Shown: positions 1-6,189 of the stretch, in pieces
How the letters are laid out: each line of letters begins with the position of its first letter
Position numbering within the stretch: position 1 is the first letter of the stretch
Origin: Gammaproteobacteria bacterium
GTDB lineage: Bacteria > Pseudomonadota > Gammaproteobacteria > Steroidobacterales > Steroidobacteraceae
Assembly (NCBI GenBank): GCA_030043215.1
Contig: JASHYG010000094.1
Span: 1 to 13,858, forward strand
DNA length: 13,858 nucleotides
Reading direction: 5' to 3'
The notes under the pieces: model-generated
The model's input: the letters and a program-made list of their open reading frames with translations, nothing else
The model's database searches: none
Told to the model about the DNA's origin: nothing
Position numbers and translations under genes: made by a program

Positions 1-281
1 TCCTCGGCCGCGCTAAACGAGGCCGGAAGAAACTCCATCTCAGCGTTGGCCGGAAGACTCTCTTCCAGCTTCTCGATCACCGGTTGAAAGTAGTTGCAAG
101 CCGGGCAGCCGTAGGAGAAGACCTCCAGCACCTCCACCTTCCCCGCAGCCGCGTGCGTCGGTTGCACGGGATCCAGGAGGACGTAGTTCCTGCCCTGGAC
201 CCAGGTCTCAGGGCCGGCCTGCGCGTCGAGCGTGAGCGTGGATACCATGAGGGCAATGCCCATCAAGAACATTCGCTTCAT
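1..281 (-). CDS. dsbA: DsbA-family thiol:disulfide oxidoreductase (5' part, runs off left edge)
   Basis: Only the first 93 codons are inside the window. The protein starts MKRMFLMGIALMVSTLTLDAQAG, a short basic-hydrophobic signal peptide with likely cleavage after AQA. A thioredoxin-fold start follows (KVEVLEVFSYGCPACNYFQP) with a CPAC active site at about residues 57-60. DsbA enzymes oxidise cysteines in exported proteins in the periplasm. The usual E. coli site is CPHC, and CPAC/FSYGC variants occur in other proteobacterial DsbA-like proteins. The ATG at 279-281 has a good upstream purine run (GGAGAGTGAG on the minus strand), which fixes the start. It is transcribed away from the blaI-like gene. 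Seen: signal peptide, CxxC motif and context. Inferred: oxidase rather than isomerase role, since the C-terminal half with the cis-Pro loop is missing from the window. Sure of the family, less sure of the exact paralogue. Confidence 0.85.
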   Translation of the reverse strand, partial: MKRMFLMGIALMVSTLTLDAQAGPETWVQGRNYVLLDPVQPTHAAAGKVEVLEVFSYGCPACNYFQPVIEKLEESLPANAEMEFLPASFSAAE

Positions 282-398
282 CTCACTCTCCTGCTATGGG
301 AAGCAATCGATCGAAAGTAGGGCTGCTCCGCCATTCGAGCGGGTGCGTCGACAGGCGGCGGAAGCTTGCATGGCTGGCATCTCGCCCTATGGCAGATA
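282..398. other. Divergent intergenic region, dsbA-like / blaI-like
   Basis: About 190 bases separate the two divergent start codons. The right part (399-450) holds the promoter and two operators described separately. The left part (282-398) must contain the dsbA promoter, but I see no convincing -35/-10 pair there and no hairpin. Confidence 0.5.
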
Positions 399-426
399 TT
401 GACATTTACGTCTACAGGCGTAGTCT
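399..426 (+). promoter_or_regulatory. Sigma70-like promoter of the blaI-blaR-like operon
   Basis: A perfect -35 hexamer TTGACA (399-404) is followed after 16 bases by TAGTCT (421-426) as a weak -10. Transcription would begin near 433, about 40 bases before the GTG start. The first operator overlaps the spacer and the -10, and the second overlaps the predicted start of the transcript, the arrangement expected for repression by a BlaI-type protein. The -35 is clear in the sequence; the -10 and the start point are inference. Confidence 0.6.
410..425. promoter_or_regulatory. BlaI/MecI-type operator 1
   Basis: Inverted repeat GTCTAC-AGGC-GTAGTC, with 5 of 6 positions symmetric. It carries the TACA...GTAG core typical of BlaI/MecI operators (known consensus built on TACA/TGTA). 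It sits between the -35 and -10 of the promoter in front of the blaI-like gene, so bound repressor would block RNA polymerase. Confidence 0.7.
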
Positions 427-434
427 TGGAGTCA

Positions 435-450
435 GTCTACACCCGTAGAC
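435..450. promoter_or_regulatory. BlaI/MecI-type operator 2
   Basis: Perfect inverted repeat GTCTAC-ACCC-GTAGAC with the same 16-base layout as operator 1. The centres are 25 bases apart, a little over two helical turns. It lies at or just after the predicted transcription start and 22 bases before the GTG of the repressor gene. Two tandem dyads are typical of autoregulated blaI/mecI promoters. Confidence 0.75.
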
Positions 451-472
451 GGCGCGGCGATAGGAATCGATT

Positions 473-850
473 GTGAGAGCCGTCGTGTCGATCAGCGACG
501 CCGAGTCCCGCGTGCTGGCGGTGCTGTGGCGTGACGGAAGCTCCACGAGCGAGCGCGTCATCGCTGCGCTCGCGCAGGAGAGCTGGGAAGTCTCGACGAT
601 CAAGACCCTCCTTGCGCGCCTGGTCAGGAAGCGTGCCATTCGTGCCAAGAAGGAGGGGCGGCGCTACGTCTACTCGGCGGTGCTCACGCGCGAGCAATGG
701 ATCACCACCGAGAGCGAAGGGCTGCTGAGCCGCCTATTCGGAGGGCGTGTCGCGCCCCTGGTCCAGCACTTCAGTCAACACCGAAAACTGTCGAAGGCCG
801 ATATCGCAGAGCTCAGGCGCTTGATCGGGGAGCTGGACGATGGCGAATGA
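473..850 (+). CDS. blaI: BlaI/MecI/CopY-family transcriptional repressor
   Basis: A 125-residue protein, the usual length for the family. Residues 6-70 form the winged helix (ISDAESRVLAVLW, then the recognition stretch STIKTLLARLVRK and the wing EGRRYVYSAV). Residues 71-120 form the dimerisation tail (LTREQW, SLLSRLFGG-like segment, PLVQHF, then ADIAELRRLIGEL). In known systems the dimer represses its own operon and is cleaved after the paired metalloprotease is activated. The S. aureus BlaI cleavage point is Asn-Phe; the equivalent pair here appears to be His99-Phe100. The GTG start at 473 is preceded by a modest AGGAA at 462-466. Two matching operators lie directly upstream, and the downstream protease gene overlaps by 11 bases. 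The family is certain. The target genes beyond autoregulation are unknown, and no beta-lactamase lies in the window. Confidence 0.93.
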   Translation: MRAVVSISDAESRVLAVLWRDGSSTSERVIAALAQESWEVSTIKTLLARLVRKRAIRAKKEGRRYVYSAVLTREQWITTESEGLLSRLFGGRVAPLVQHFSQHRKLSKADIAELRRLIGELDDGE

Positions 851-2171
851 GGTGCTGACCCTCCTCGTCCGGATTTCCGTCGTCGGCTTGGTAGGGATTG
901 TTCTCGTTGGCGTGCTGCGAGTACCCGCTCGTCGTGCGGTGGGTGCCGAGGCGTCCTACTGGCTTTGGCTCTTGGTGCCCGCAAGCCTCATAGGAGTGCT
1001 CCTTCCTCGAGCACCGCCCTGCCTCTGCGGCCCCGAGACCCTCGTCAGTCCACTCTTGATCCGAGGAATCACGGCACCCTTGGACTTCGCTCCGATGACC
1101 GCCGTCAGCAACCTCGCACCGGCCGCGACGCTCCTCTGGGCCCTCGGCGCTGCCGTCGCCCTCGTGTATTTCGCCTACTGTCAACAACGCTTGCGCAGAT
1201 CCCTCGGGTTTCTGCAGCGCCTTCCCGATGGCACCTACCGGAGCTCGGCTGCAAAGCAGCCCATGGTGATCGGCGCGTGGCGTCCCCGAATCGTGCTGCC
1301 GAGCGACTTCGAGACTCGCTACTCGGAGAGCGAGCGCACGCTGATCCTGGCCCACGAGCGCGCCCACCTGGCTCGACAGGATGCGCTCACGAACGCCATC
1401 GCGGTCGCGCTCGTGTGCCTGTTCTGGCTCAACCCCCTCATGTACTGGGCGTGGAGCCGATTCCGATTCGACCAGGAGGTGGCTTGCGATGCGGCCGTAC
1501 TCCGACGAGTCGGAGTCGCCCGCCAGCGTTATGCACGGGCGCTGGCGAGAACCCAGCTCGCGGCACGCACCGCGATCGCCTTCGGATGGCGGCGCCGGCA
1601 CCCGTTGCTTGAGCGAGTTGCCCTCCTCAGACGTCCGGCGCCCAGTCGCTCCCGGCGACGAACGGGCTATTCGCTTGCGCTCCTGCTCGTGCTTTCCGGA
1701 ACGTACGTCGTGTGGGCCGCTCAACCGGACCTCAGCGCACCGATCCTCGAGGCTAAACCTCTGATCGCGATCAGTCTCCGGTGGTTCATCGATGGCGAGG
1801 AGGTCCTCACCATCGGGCACGAATCAGGCCGGCCAGACAGGTTGCTGCACTCTGGAGATCCGCTCAGGCTCGTGATGCCCTCCCGGGCCGGTGTGATCCA
1901 CGGGCTGACGTGCATCCCGTCTCTACATCCCGATGACTCGGTGCCCGCCGCCACCCTCCCGCCGCAGGGGCCGACGCACGAGGGTCCGCACGCGATCCTC
2001 ATCGCGTGTCAAATCAGCCTCGCGGAGAAGGTCATCGCCAAACCGGCCGTACTGCTTGCGGATGGGCAAACCGGGGTTATCGAGGTCGGTGATCCTGGGC
2101 GAAAAGCCGTCGTTCGCATCGAGCTCAATGCGTCGACTTCGCCTTCGAGGCTGAAGGCGGCACGAGACTAG
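840..2171 (+). CDS. blaR1: BlaR1/MecR1-type M56 membrane zinc metalloprotease, without PBP sensor domain
   Basis: A 443-residue membrane protein. Hydrophobic segments lie at about 4-26, 38-55, 95-113, 185-203 and 277-293. The zinc protease motif HERAH is at 172-176, with a third ligand Glu213 in EVACD, as in family M56. After the last membrane segment (ending VVWAAQ) come about 150 residues that would face the periplasm. They resemble a beta-rich domain (LRWFIDGEEV near 313, IEVGDPGRKAVVRIEL near 420) and show no SxxK/KTG penicillin-binding motifs. The protein presumably senses a periplasmic signal and triggers removal of the upstream repressor. The ATG at 840 lies inside the repressor gene with a GGGGAG Shine-Dalgarno at 827-832, so translation is probably coupled. 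The gene symbol reflects the family; a beta-lactam-sensing role is not supported by the C-terminal domain. Confidence 0.88.
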   Translation: MANEVLTLLVRISVVGLVGIVLVGVLRVPARRAVGAEASYWLWLLVPASLIGVLLPRAPPCLCGPETLVSPLLIRGITAPLDFAPMTAVSNLAPAATLLWALGAAVALVYFAYCQQRLRRSLGFLQRLPDGTYRSSAAKQPMVIGAWRPRIVLPSDFETRYSESERTLILAHERAHLARQDALTNAIAVALVCLFWLNPLMYWAWSRFRFDQEVACDAAVLRRVGVARQRYARALARTQLAARTAIAFGWRRRHPLLERVALLRRPAPSRSRRRTGYSLALLLVLSGTYVVWAAQPDLSAPILEAKPLIAISLRWFIDGEEVLTIGHESGRPDRLLHSGDPLRLVMPSRAGVIHGLTCIPSLHPDDSVPAATLPPQGPTHEGPHAILIACQISLAEKVIAKPAVLLADGQTGVIEVGDPGRKAVVRIELNASTSPSRLKAARD

Positions 2172-2303
2172 ACGATGCTTGTTTGCTTCGACGACAGCAA
2201 GCACTGGATCGACGTCTACCGGGAGCGAGATTAGCGATGCTCGCCGCTGTCCGTGATTTGCGCTAAGCTGCCCCACCCATTCCAGAACAACCACGGGGCC
2301 ATC
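2172..2303 (+). other. Intergenic region between blaR-like and PEBP genes
   Basis: 132 bases on the same strand. A weak stem (TGCTTG...CAAGCA around 2176-2203) has no following T run, so a terminator is doubtful. No strong promoter is visible. The PEBP gene could be co-transcribed with blaI-blaR or have its own weak promoter. Confidence 0.35.
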
Positions 2304-2903
2304 ATGGGTACCAAGAATCTCAGTGCAGTGTCTCTGTTCCTCGCAGTAGTACTGCTGAGTGCCGGTGCCGCACAAGCGCAGGCGCCTGCGGCCAGGGCAA
2401 GGGGTGGATTCAGACTCCCGCCGCTGCAGATGCAGACCACCGCATTCGAGGACGGCGGCATCCTCCCGCAGAAATACGCCGGCCGCGGCGGCATCCAGCC
2501 GGGCTTCACGTTCTCCGGTGCGCCCGCAGGGACGGTAGCCTACGCGATCATTCTTCATGACGTGGATGTCGCCATCGGCGGCGGCACGGATGACGTACTG
2601 CACTGGATGGCCTGGAACATTCCGGCATCAGCGAACGGCATCCCCGAAGGCAGCCTCCCAGAGGGCTCGGTAACGGGCCGAAACCTCATGGGCCAGAACG
2701 CCTACATGGGTCCTTCTCCCCCTCCGGGCTCCCCCTATCACCACTACATCTTCGAGCTGTACGCGCTGAATTCGAAGCTCGATCTCCCCGCGACCGCGAC
2801 CCGCGCCGAGCTCTTGGCGGCCATGAAGGGCAAGACGGTCGCGAAGGCCGCCTATGTCGGCCGATATCACAGCGCGCCGCGGCCGAGTCCGCCCTCCCAG
2901 TAG
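2304..2903 (+). CDS. Secreted YbhB/YbcL-family (PEBP / Raf kinase inhibitor-like) protein
   Basis: From ATG 2304 the protein has 199 residues. It begins with a clear signal peptide (MGTKNLSAVSLFLAVVLLS..., cleavage likely after AQA near residue 25). An upstream in-frame GTG at 2253 would bury that signal, so 2304 is preferred although its Shine-Dalgarno (GGGG, 2295-2298) is modest. The PEBP fold signatures are present: FSGAPAGTVAYAIILHDVD, then LHWMAWNIPAS, EGS...GRN, and GPSPPPGSPYHHYIFELYAL, which line the anion-binding pocket in this family. Bacterial YbhB/YbcL proteins are about 160-200 residues and their biochemical role is poorly defined; they are not known to act on Raf. Export to the periplasm is likely. 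It sits behind blaR-like in the same direction and may belong to that regulon, but there is no direct evidence. Confidence 0.9.
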   Translation: MGTKNLSAVSLFLAVVLLSAGAAQAQAPAARARGGFRLPPLQMQTTAFEDGGILPQKYAGRGGIQPGFTFSGAPAGTVAYAIILHDVDVAIGGGTDDVLHWMAWNIPASANGIPEGSLPEGSVTGRNLMGQNAYMGPSPPPGSPYHHYIFELYALNSKLDLPATATRAELLAAMKGKTVAKAAYVGRYHSAPRPSPPSQ

Positions 2904-2919
2904 GCAGGCGTTAGCCAAG

Positions 2920-2936
2920 CGTGGTTGCGCACCGCG
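2920..2936. terminator. Short hairpin between convergent PEBP and vapC genes
   Basis: CGTGGT-TGCGC-ACCGCG forms a 6-bp stem (one G-T pair) with a 5-base loop, placed between the stop codons of two facing genes. There is no T run on either side, so an intrinsic terminator role is only suggested by position. Confidence 0.25.
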
Positions 2937-2961
2937 GCCGAGAATCATCTGCGAGCGCACG

Positions 2962-3363
2962 TCAAACAGTGACGACCTTGACGATCGCCTTCAGCGGAGC
3001 AAAGTCGGAAGGATTGCGGGTGTAGAGCGCCAGGCTGTTGGCGGCAGCGGTGGATGCGATGAGTAAATCCGCCAGCCGAGAGCGGCTCGACTGACGGGCT
3101 GCTCGCATGGCCGCAAACACCCGGCCGTACAGGCGGGCCGCTTCCGCATCGAACGGCAGAGCGTCCCACGTTGCGGTCGCCCACTGCAGCCGGTCCTGGC
3201 GTCGAGCGCGCTCGTCCTTGTCTTCGGTAGCGTGCGGGCCTGCGGCGAGCTCCGCGAGGGTCACGGCGGCAATCGCGGATTCATCGGGCAGCAGCGCCGT
3301 GTCGATCACGTCGTGATCGATCACCACCGATGTATCGAGCAGCCCCCTGGTCGATTCAGCCAT
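2962..3363 (-). CDS. vapC: PIN-domain ribonuclease toxin, VapC family
   Basis: 133 residues, the normal VapC length. The PIN-domain acidic residues are visible: Asp10 in GLLDTSVVID, Glu38 in VTLAELAAG, Asp99 in RLADLLIAS and Asp120 in LYTRNPSDF. These acids bind the divalent metal used to cut RNA; many VapC toxins cut tRNA or a rRNA loop and stop translation. The ATG at 3361-3363 overlaps the end of the upstream antitoxin gene by 8 bases, so the pair is translationally coupled. The family is certain and all four catalytic acids are intact, so the toxin is probably active. The RNA target cannot be read from the sequence. Toxin-antitoxin pairs are often mobile, but I see no repeats or integrase nearby. 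Confidence 0.93.
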   Translation of the reverse strand: MAESTRGLLDTSVVIDHDVIDTALLPDESAIAAVTLAELAAGPHATEDKDERARRQDRLQWATATWDALPFDAEAARLYGRVFAAMRAARQSSRSRLADLLIASTAAANSLALYTRNPSDFAPLKAIVKVVTV

Positions 3364-3604
3364 CGATGCGCTGATCGATTACAGCGTCGAGATCCGCGCG
3401 AAAGCGGCCGGCATCGACCCGCGGGGCGCGAGCCGCAGCGTCGACAATGACGGCCCGCGGCACGAACCGGCGAGGGCGAATGGGCCGTAACTCCGCAACC
3501 GGCGTGCCGTTGCGGGTCACCGTGATTGTTCGCCCTGCTTCCACCTCGCGCAGCACGGCTGCCGACTGATTGCGCAGCTCCCGCTGAGTGATCTTCCGGT
3601 TCAT
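3356..3604 (-). CDS. Phd/YefM-family antitoxin (partner of VapC)
   Basis: 82 residues. The N-terminal Phd/YefM DNA-binding fold is clear: ITQRELRNQSAAVLREVEAG then RTITVTRNGTPVAELRPI (residues 5-42). The C-terminal tail (about 43-82, with PRVDAGRFRADLDAVID) should wrap and inhibit the PIN toxin. Antitoxins of this type also bind their own promoter. The gene ends TGGCTGA with the vapC ATG inside the last codons. No Shine-Dalgarno is visible before the ATG at 3602-3604, and a palindrome plus a promoter-like pair lie immediately upstream, consistent with autoregulation and possibly a leaderless transcript. The pairing of a Phd-type antitoxin with a PIN toxin is well known. Confidence 0.92.
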   Translation of the reverse strand: MNRKITQRELRNQSAAVLREVEAGRTITVTRNGTPVAELRPIRPRRFVPRAVIVDAAARAPRVDAGRFRADLDAVIDQRIDG

Positions 3605-3632
3605 GTTGTGAATGTAGCATATGTCTCACAAC
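3605..3632. promoter_or_regulatory. Candidate antitoxin operator (GTTGTGA-N14-TCACAAC)
   Basis: Perfect 7-bp inverted repeat, GTTGTGA at 3605-3611 and TCACAAC at 3626-3632. It lies right against the antitoxin start codon and between promoter-like hexamers on the minus strand. The position fits binding by the Phd/YefM-type antitoxin. Confidence 0.55.
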
Positions 3633-3639
3633 GTAGCAA
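3611..3639 (-). promoter_or_regulatory. Candidate promoter of the antitoxin-vapC operon
   Basis: On the minus strand TTGCTA (3634-3639) and TACATT (3611-3616) are 17 bases apart, each matching 4 of 6 consensus positions. The expected start of the transcript, 6-8 bases on, coincides with the antitoxin ATG, which would make the message leaderless. The palindrome overlaps the whole spacer. Confidence 0.4.
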
Positions 3640-3966
3640 TCTGACGCGCCAGTAGCGAAATGGCCGATATCCCTCCCACGCAGGGACTCGCCATCGTTAC
3701 CGTCGGGGTCGCCCTCGCCGCTCGTCCGCGCGCCGAGAGTCAAGCCGGAGCTCCGCGACCTCACCCCGGCGCAGAATCGTGAGACACCAGTCACAGTCCG
3801 CGCTTCCATCGCCACGCCGATGTGACGTAATCCGTCGTACGCACTGCATCATGACTCGTATCTTCTCGGCACCCGGAAGGGCGCAAGCCATCGAGACTCT
3901 CGGGCGAGAGCCCTGGCTTGCGCGAAGAGGCTTGGATCGGCAAGACACGCGCGCCGGAGAAGATGC
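3640..3966. other. Intergenic/leader region upstream of TonB receptor gene
   Basis: About 330 bases between the toxin-antitoxin promoter and the receptor start. The only strong structure is the long hairpin at 3881-3923. I found no Fur-box-like dyad, no recognisable B12 box or cobalamin riboswitch, no GEMM-type c-di-GMP riboswitch and no convincing -35/-10. The octamer CTCGGCAC occurs at 3865-3872, 3994-4001 and 4010-4017. Open frames here have no recognisable protein. Confidence 0.5.
3881..3923 (+). promoter_or_regulatory. Long structured hairpin in the TonB receptor leader
   Basis: A perfect 10-bp stem (GCGCAAGCCA 3881-3890 with TGGCTTGCGC 3914-3923) encloses a second stem GGGC-GAGA-GCCC (3902-3913) capped by a GNRA tetraloop. 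The right arms are contiguous, so the two stems can stack, leaving an 11-base bulge (3891-3901). An alternative inner pairing CTCTC/GAGAG (3897-3901 with 3906-3910) excludes the tetraloop form. There is no T run. It lies 43 bases before the receptor start and could act as an RNA leader element or be a dispersed palindromic repeat. Confidence 0.5.
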
Positions 3967-6150
3967 TTGTTCCCGCCTCGTCAATGCGCATCGCTCGGCA
4001 CGGCCGCTCCTCGGCACTCGGGGGATGGGCGGCCTGATGTCCGATGCGCAGCGGGCCTGCTCTTGGCACTGCTGCTGACTTGCTTGCACGGGACTGCCCG
4101 CGCCGACACGCCCTCTTCTGCGGAACCCAACACACCGCCCGTCGCGCAACTGGTCGCACAGGCCGACGCGCCGGCTGCGACGCCCTCCGGATCCCCCTCA
4201 ACCGGTCAGCTGAAGCAGATGACCTTGGCGCAATTGATGAACGTCGAGGTGACGTCAGTTTCCAAGCAGCCGCAGAAGCTTCTGCAAGCGGCAGCAGCGA
4301 TCCAGGTCATCACGAGCGAGGACATCCGCCGCTCGGGCGCAACGACCCTGCCGGAGGCACTGCGGCTTGCGGACAACCTGGAGGTTGCGCAGATCAACGC
4401 CCACGACTGGGCCATCAGCGCACGCGGCTTCAACACGAACCTCGCGGACAAGCTCCTGGTCCTCATCGATGGCCGAGCGGTCTACACCCCGCTCTACGGC
4501 GGGGTTCTGTGGAGCGTACAGGATTATCCCCTCGCCGACATCGATCGGATCGAGGTCATCAGCGGTCCCGGCGGTACGCTCTGGGGCGCGAACGCGGTCA
4601 ACGGCGTCATCAACATCATCACCAAGTCCGCGCAGGACACTCAAGGCGTCTATGCCTCGAGCGCCGCGGGCAACGAGCTTCAGGATGAGAGCGTCCTGCG
4701 CTACGGCGGCGAGCTTGCGCCGGACGTCTATTGGCGCATCTATGGGAAATACACGGACTTCGGCGATGAGGTCACGAGCACTCGCGCCGACGCCGACGAT
4801 GCGTGGCACATGGCACGCACCGGCTTTCGCATGGATGCCGGCGACTCGCAGCAAGACCAGTACACCCTGCAAGGAGACTTCTACGACGGCACGGACGGCA
4901 CCGGCGCCGCCGGAGGTGAAACGCTCTCCGGCGGCAACATTCTCGGCCGCTGGAGTCGCGAGCTGGCCGGCGGCTCCTCCATGAGCCTGCAGGCGTATTA
5001 CGATCACACGTACCTCGGGCAACCGTATCTCGCAAGCGCGGCGGCCCCTCCCTACTACACCGGGTTTCCCGCGTCGGAATTGACGGACGAGCTCGATACG
5101 TCCGACGTGCAATTCCAGTACCACTTTAACTGGGACGCGTGGCAGCAGATGGTCTGGGGCCTCGAATACCGTGCAACCCACGAGGTCGACCTGGACCTCA
5201 ACATCGTGCGCTTCCTGCCACCGGTCCTGAATCAGAACCTCTACAGCGGCTTCCTTCAGGATGAGATCCGACTCGCGCAGGAGGTGTACCTCACCTTCGG
5301 CTCGAAGCTCGAGCACAATGACTTCACGGGCTATGAGGTGGAGCCCAACATCCGCCTGCAGTGGAACCTCGACCCGAATCAGCTCCTGTGGGCCGCGGTA
5401 TCGCGCGCCGTGCGGACGCCGTCACGCTACGATCGGGACCTCGAGGTGCCGACCGGCCTCGTCAACGCCCCCGCCCCCTTCCAATTCCCCACGGCGTATC
5501 TCACGGGAAGCAGCGATTTCGTCTCCGAGACGCTGATCGCGTACGAGATCGGCTATCGCGCGGCGCTCGGGTCGCGGCTCACGGGCTCGCTCTCGACCTT
5601 CTACAACGACTACACCAACCTGCGCAGCACTTCCGCAACCCCGACGACATTTTTCTATCCGTACCCCTATCCGATCTACTTCCAGAACAATCTCAAGGGC
5701 GAGACCGATGGGGCCGAGCTCACCCTGTCCTATCAGGTGCTCGACTGGTGGCGACTGCACGCCGGCTACGATCTGCTGCTCGAGGACATCTACGTGGCGC
5801 CCGGGGAGGTGTCCACCACCGGTGCGACCAACGAGACCGCGGATCCGAAGCACCAGGCGTCCCTTCGCTCGAGCATGGATCTGCCGCACCAATTGACCTT
5901 GGACATGGACCTGCGCTGGGTCGATGATTTCGACATCAACGACGGGCCGACCGACGGGCCCGTCGTCGGTACCGTACCGGCCTACTTCGAGCTCGGCGCC
6001 CGGCTCGGATGGCACGCGACCGACCGCCTCGAGCTGTCTCTCGTCGGGCAGAATCTATTGCATCCCTACCACGTCGAATACGGGTTCCCGTCGGCGTCGC
6101 GCGAGGAAATCGCGCGCAGCATCTTTGCCGAGGTCTCCTGGGGAACCTGA
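3967..6150 (+). CDS. TonB-dependent outer-membrane receptor
   Basis: 727 residues. A hydrophobic signal segment (CAAGLLLALLLTCLHGTARA, about 27-46) precedes a Pro/Ala-rich linker. The segment LKQMTLAQLMNVEVTSVSK (82-100) stands where the TonB box is expected. The plug domain (about 104-222) has ITSEDIRRSG, SARGFN, LVLIDGR, DIDRIEVISGPGGTLWG and ANAVNGVINIITK. The rest, about 240-727, is a 22-strand barrel by family, ending in RSIFAEVSWGT. Such receptors import scarce ligands (metal chelates, vitamins, glycans) using TonB-ExbBD energy; the substrate cannot be told. No ATG fits the N-terminus. The TTG at 3967 is chosen because GGAGA (3956-3960) lies 7 bases before it and it keeps the signal peptide. 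The gene converges on the yfiR-histidine-kinase operon. From general knowledge, receptors with this plug type are often found near YfiR-like and kinase or GGDEF genes, suggesting a shared signalling role. Confidence 0.92.
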   Translation: MFPPRQCASLGTAAPRHSGDGRPDVRCAAGLLLALLLTCLHGTARADTPSSAEPNTPPVAQLVAQADAPAATPSGSPSTGQLKQMTLAQLMNVEVTSVSKQPQKLLQAAAAIQVITSEDIRRSGATTLPEALRLADNLEVAQINAHDWAISARGFNTNLADKLLVLIDGRAVYTPLYGGVLWSVQDYPLADIDRIEVISGPGGTLWGANAVNGVINIITKSAQDTQGVYASSAAGNELQDESVLRYGGELAPDVYWRIYGKYTDFGDEVTSTRADADDAWHMARTGFRMDAGDSQQDQYTLQGDFYDGTDGTGAAGGETLSGGNILGRWSRELAGGSSMSLQAYYDHTYLGQPYLASAAAPPYYTGFPASELTDELDTSDVQFQYHFNWDAWQQMVWGLEYRATHEVDLDLNIVRFLPPVLNQNLYSGFLQDEIRLAQEVYLTFGSKLEHNDFTGYEVEPNIRLQWNLDPNQLLWAAVSRAVRTPSRYDRDLEVPTGLVNAPAPFQFPTAYLTGSSDFVSETLIAYEIGYRAALGSRLTGSLSTFYNDYTNLRSTSATPTTFFYPYPYPIYFQNNLKGETDGAELTLSYQVLDWWRLHAGYDLLLEDIYVAPGEVSTTGATNETADPKHQASLRSSMDLPHQLTLDMDLRWVDDFDINDGPTDGPVVGTVPAYFELGARLGWHATDRLELSLVGQNLLHPYHVEYGFPSASREEIARSIFAEVSWGT

Positions 6151-6158
6151 TCCGCGTG

Positions 6159-6183
6159 CGCCGAGCTGCAGAGGGCGTCGGCG
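6159..6183. terminator. Weak stem-loop between convergent TonB receptor and response-regulator kinase genes
   Basis: CGCCGA (6159-6164) pairs with TCGGCG (6178-6183) around a 13-base loop, within the 39-base gap between facing stop codons. It has no T run. A bidirectional terminator is suggested only by its position. Confidence 0.25.
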
Positions 6184-6189
6184 ACCGCC

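Noticed and set aside
410..450. Short CRISPR-like repeat pair
   Set aside because: The two similar 16-base units are operator dyads in a promoter, with no further repeats or spacers and no cas genes.
2175..2234. 19-codon open frame MLVCFDDSKHWIDVYRERD after the blaR-like gene
   Set aside because: Too short, no Shine-Dalgarno worth the name and no known family; could be chance or a relic.
2253..2303. Upstream GTG extension of the PEBP gene
   Set aside because: The extra 17 residues would hide an otherwise standard signal peptide starting at ATG 2304.
3640..3966. Cobalamin or c-di-GMP (GEMM) riboswitch before the TonB receptor
   Set aside because: I looked for a B12 box and for the GEMM core and found neither; only the unclassified hairpin at 3881-3923 remains.
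3640..3966. Fur box upstream of the TonB receptor
   Set aside because: No GATAATGATAATCATTATC-like sequence is present, so iron control is not supported.
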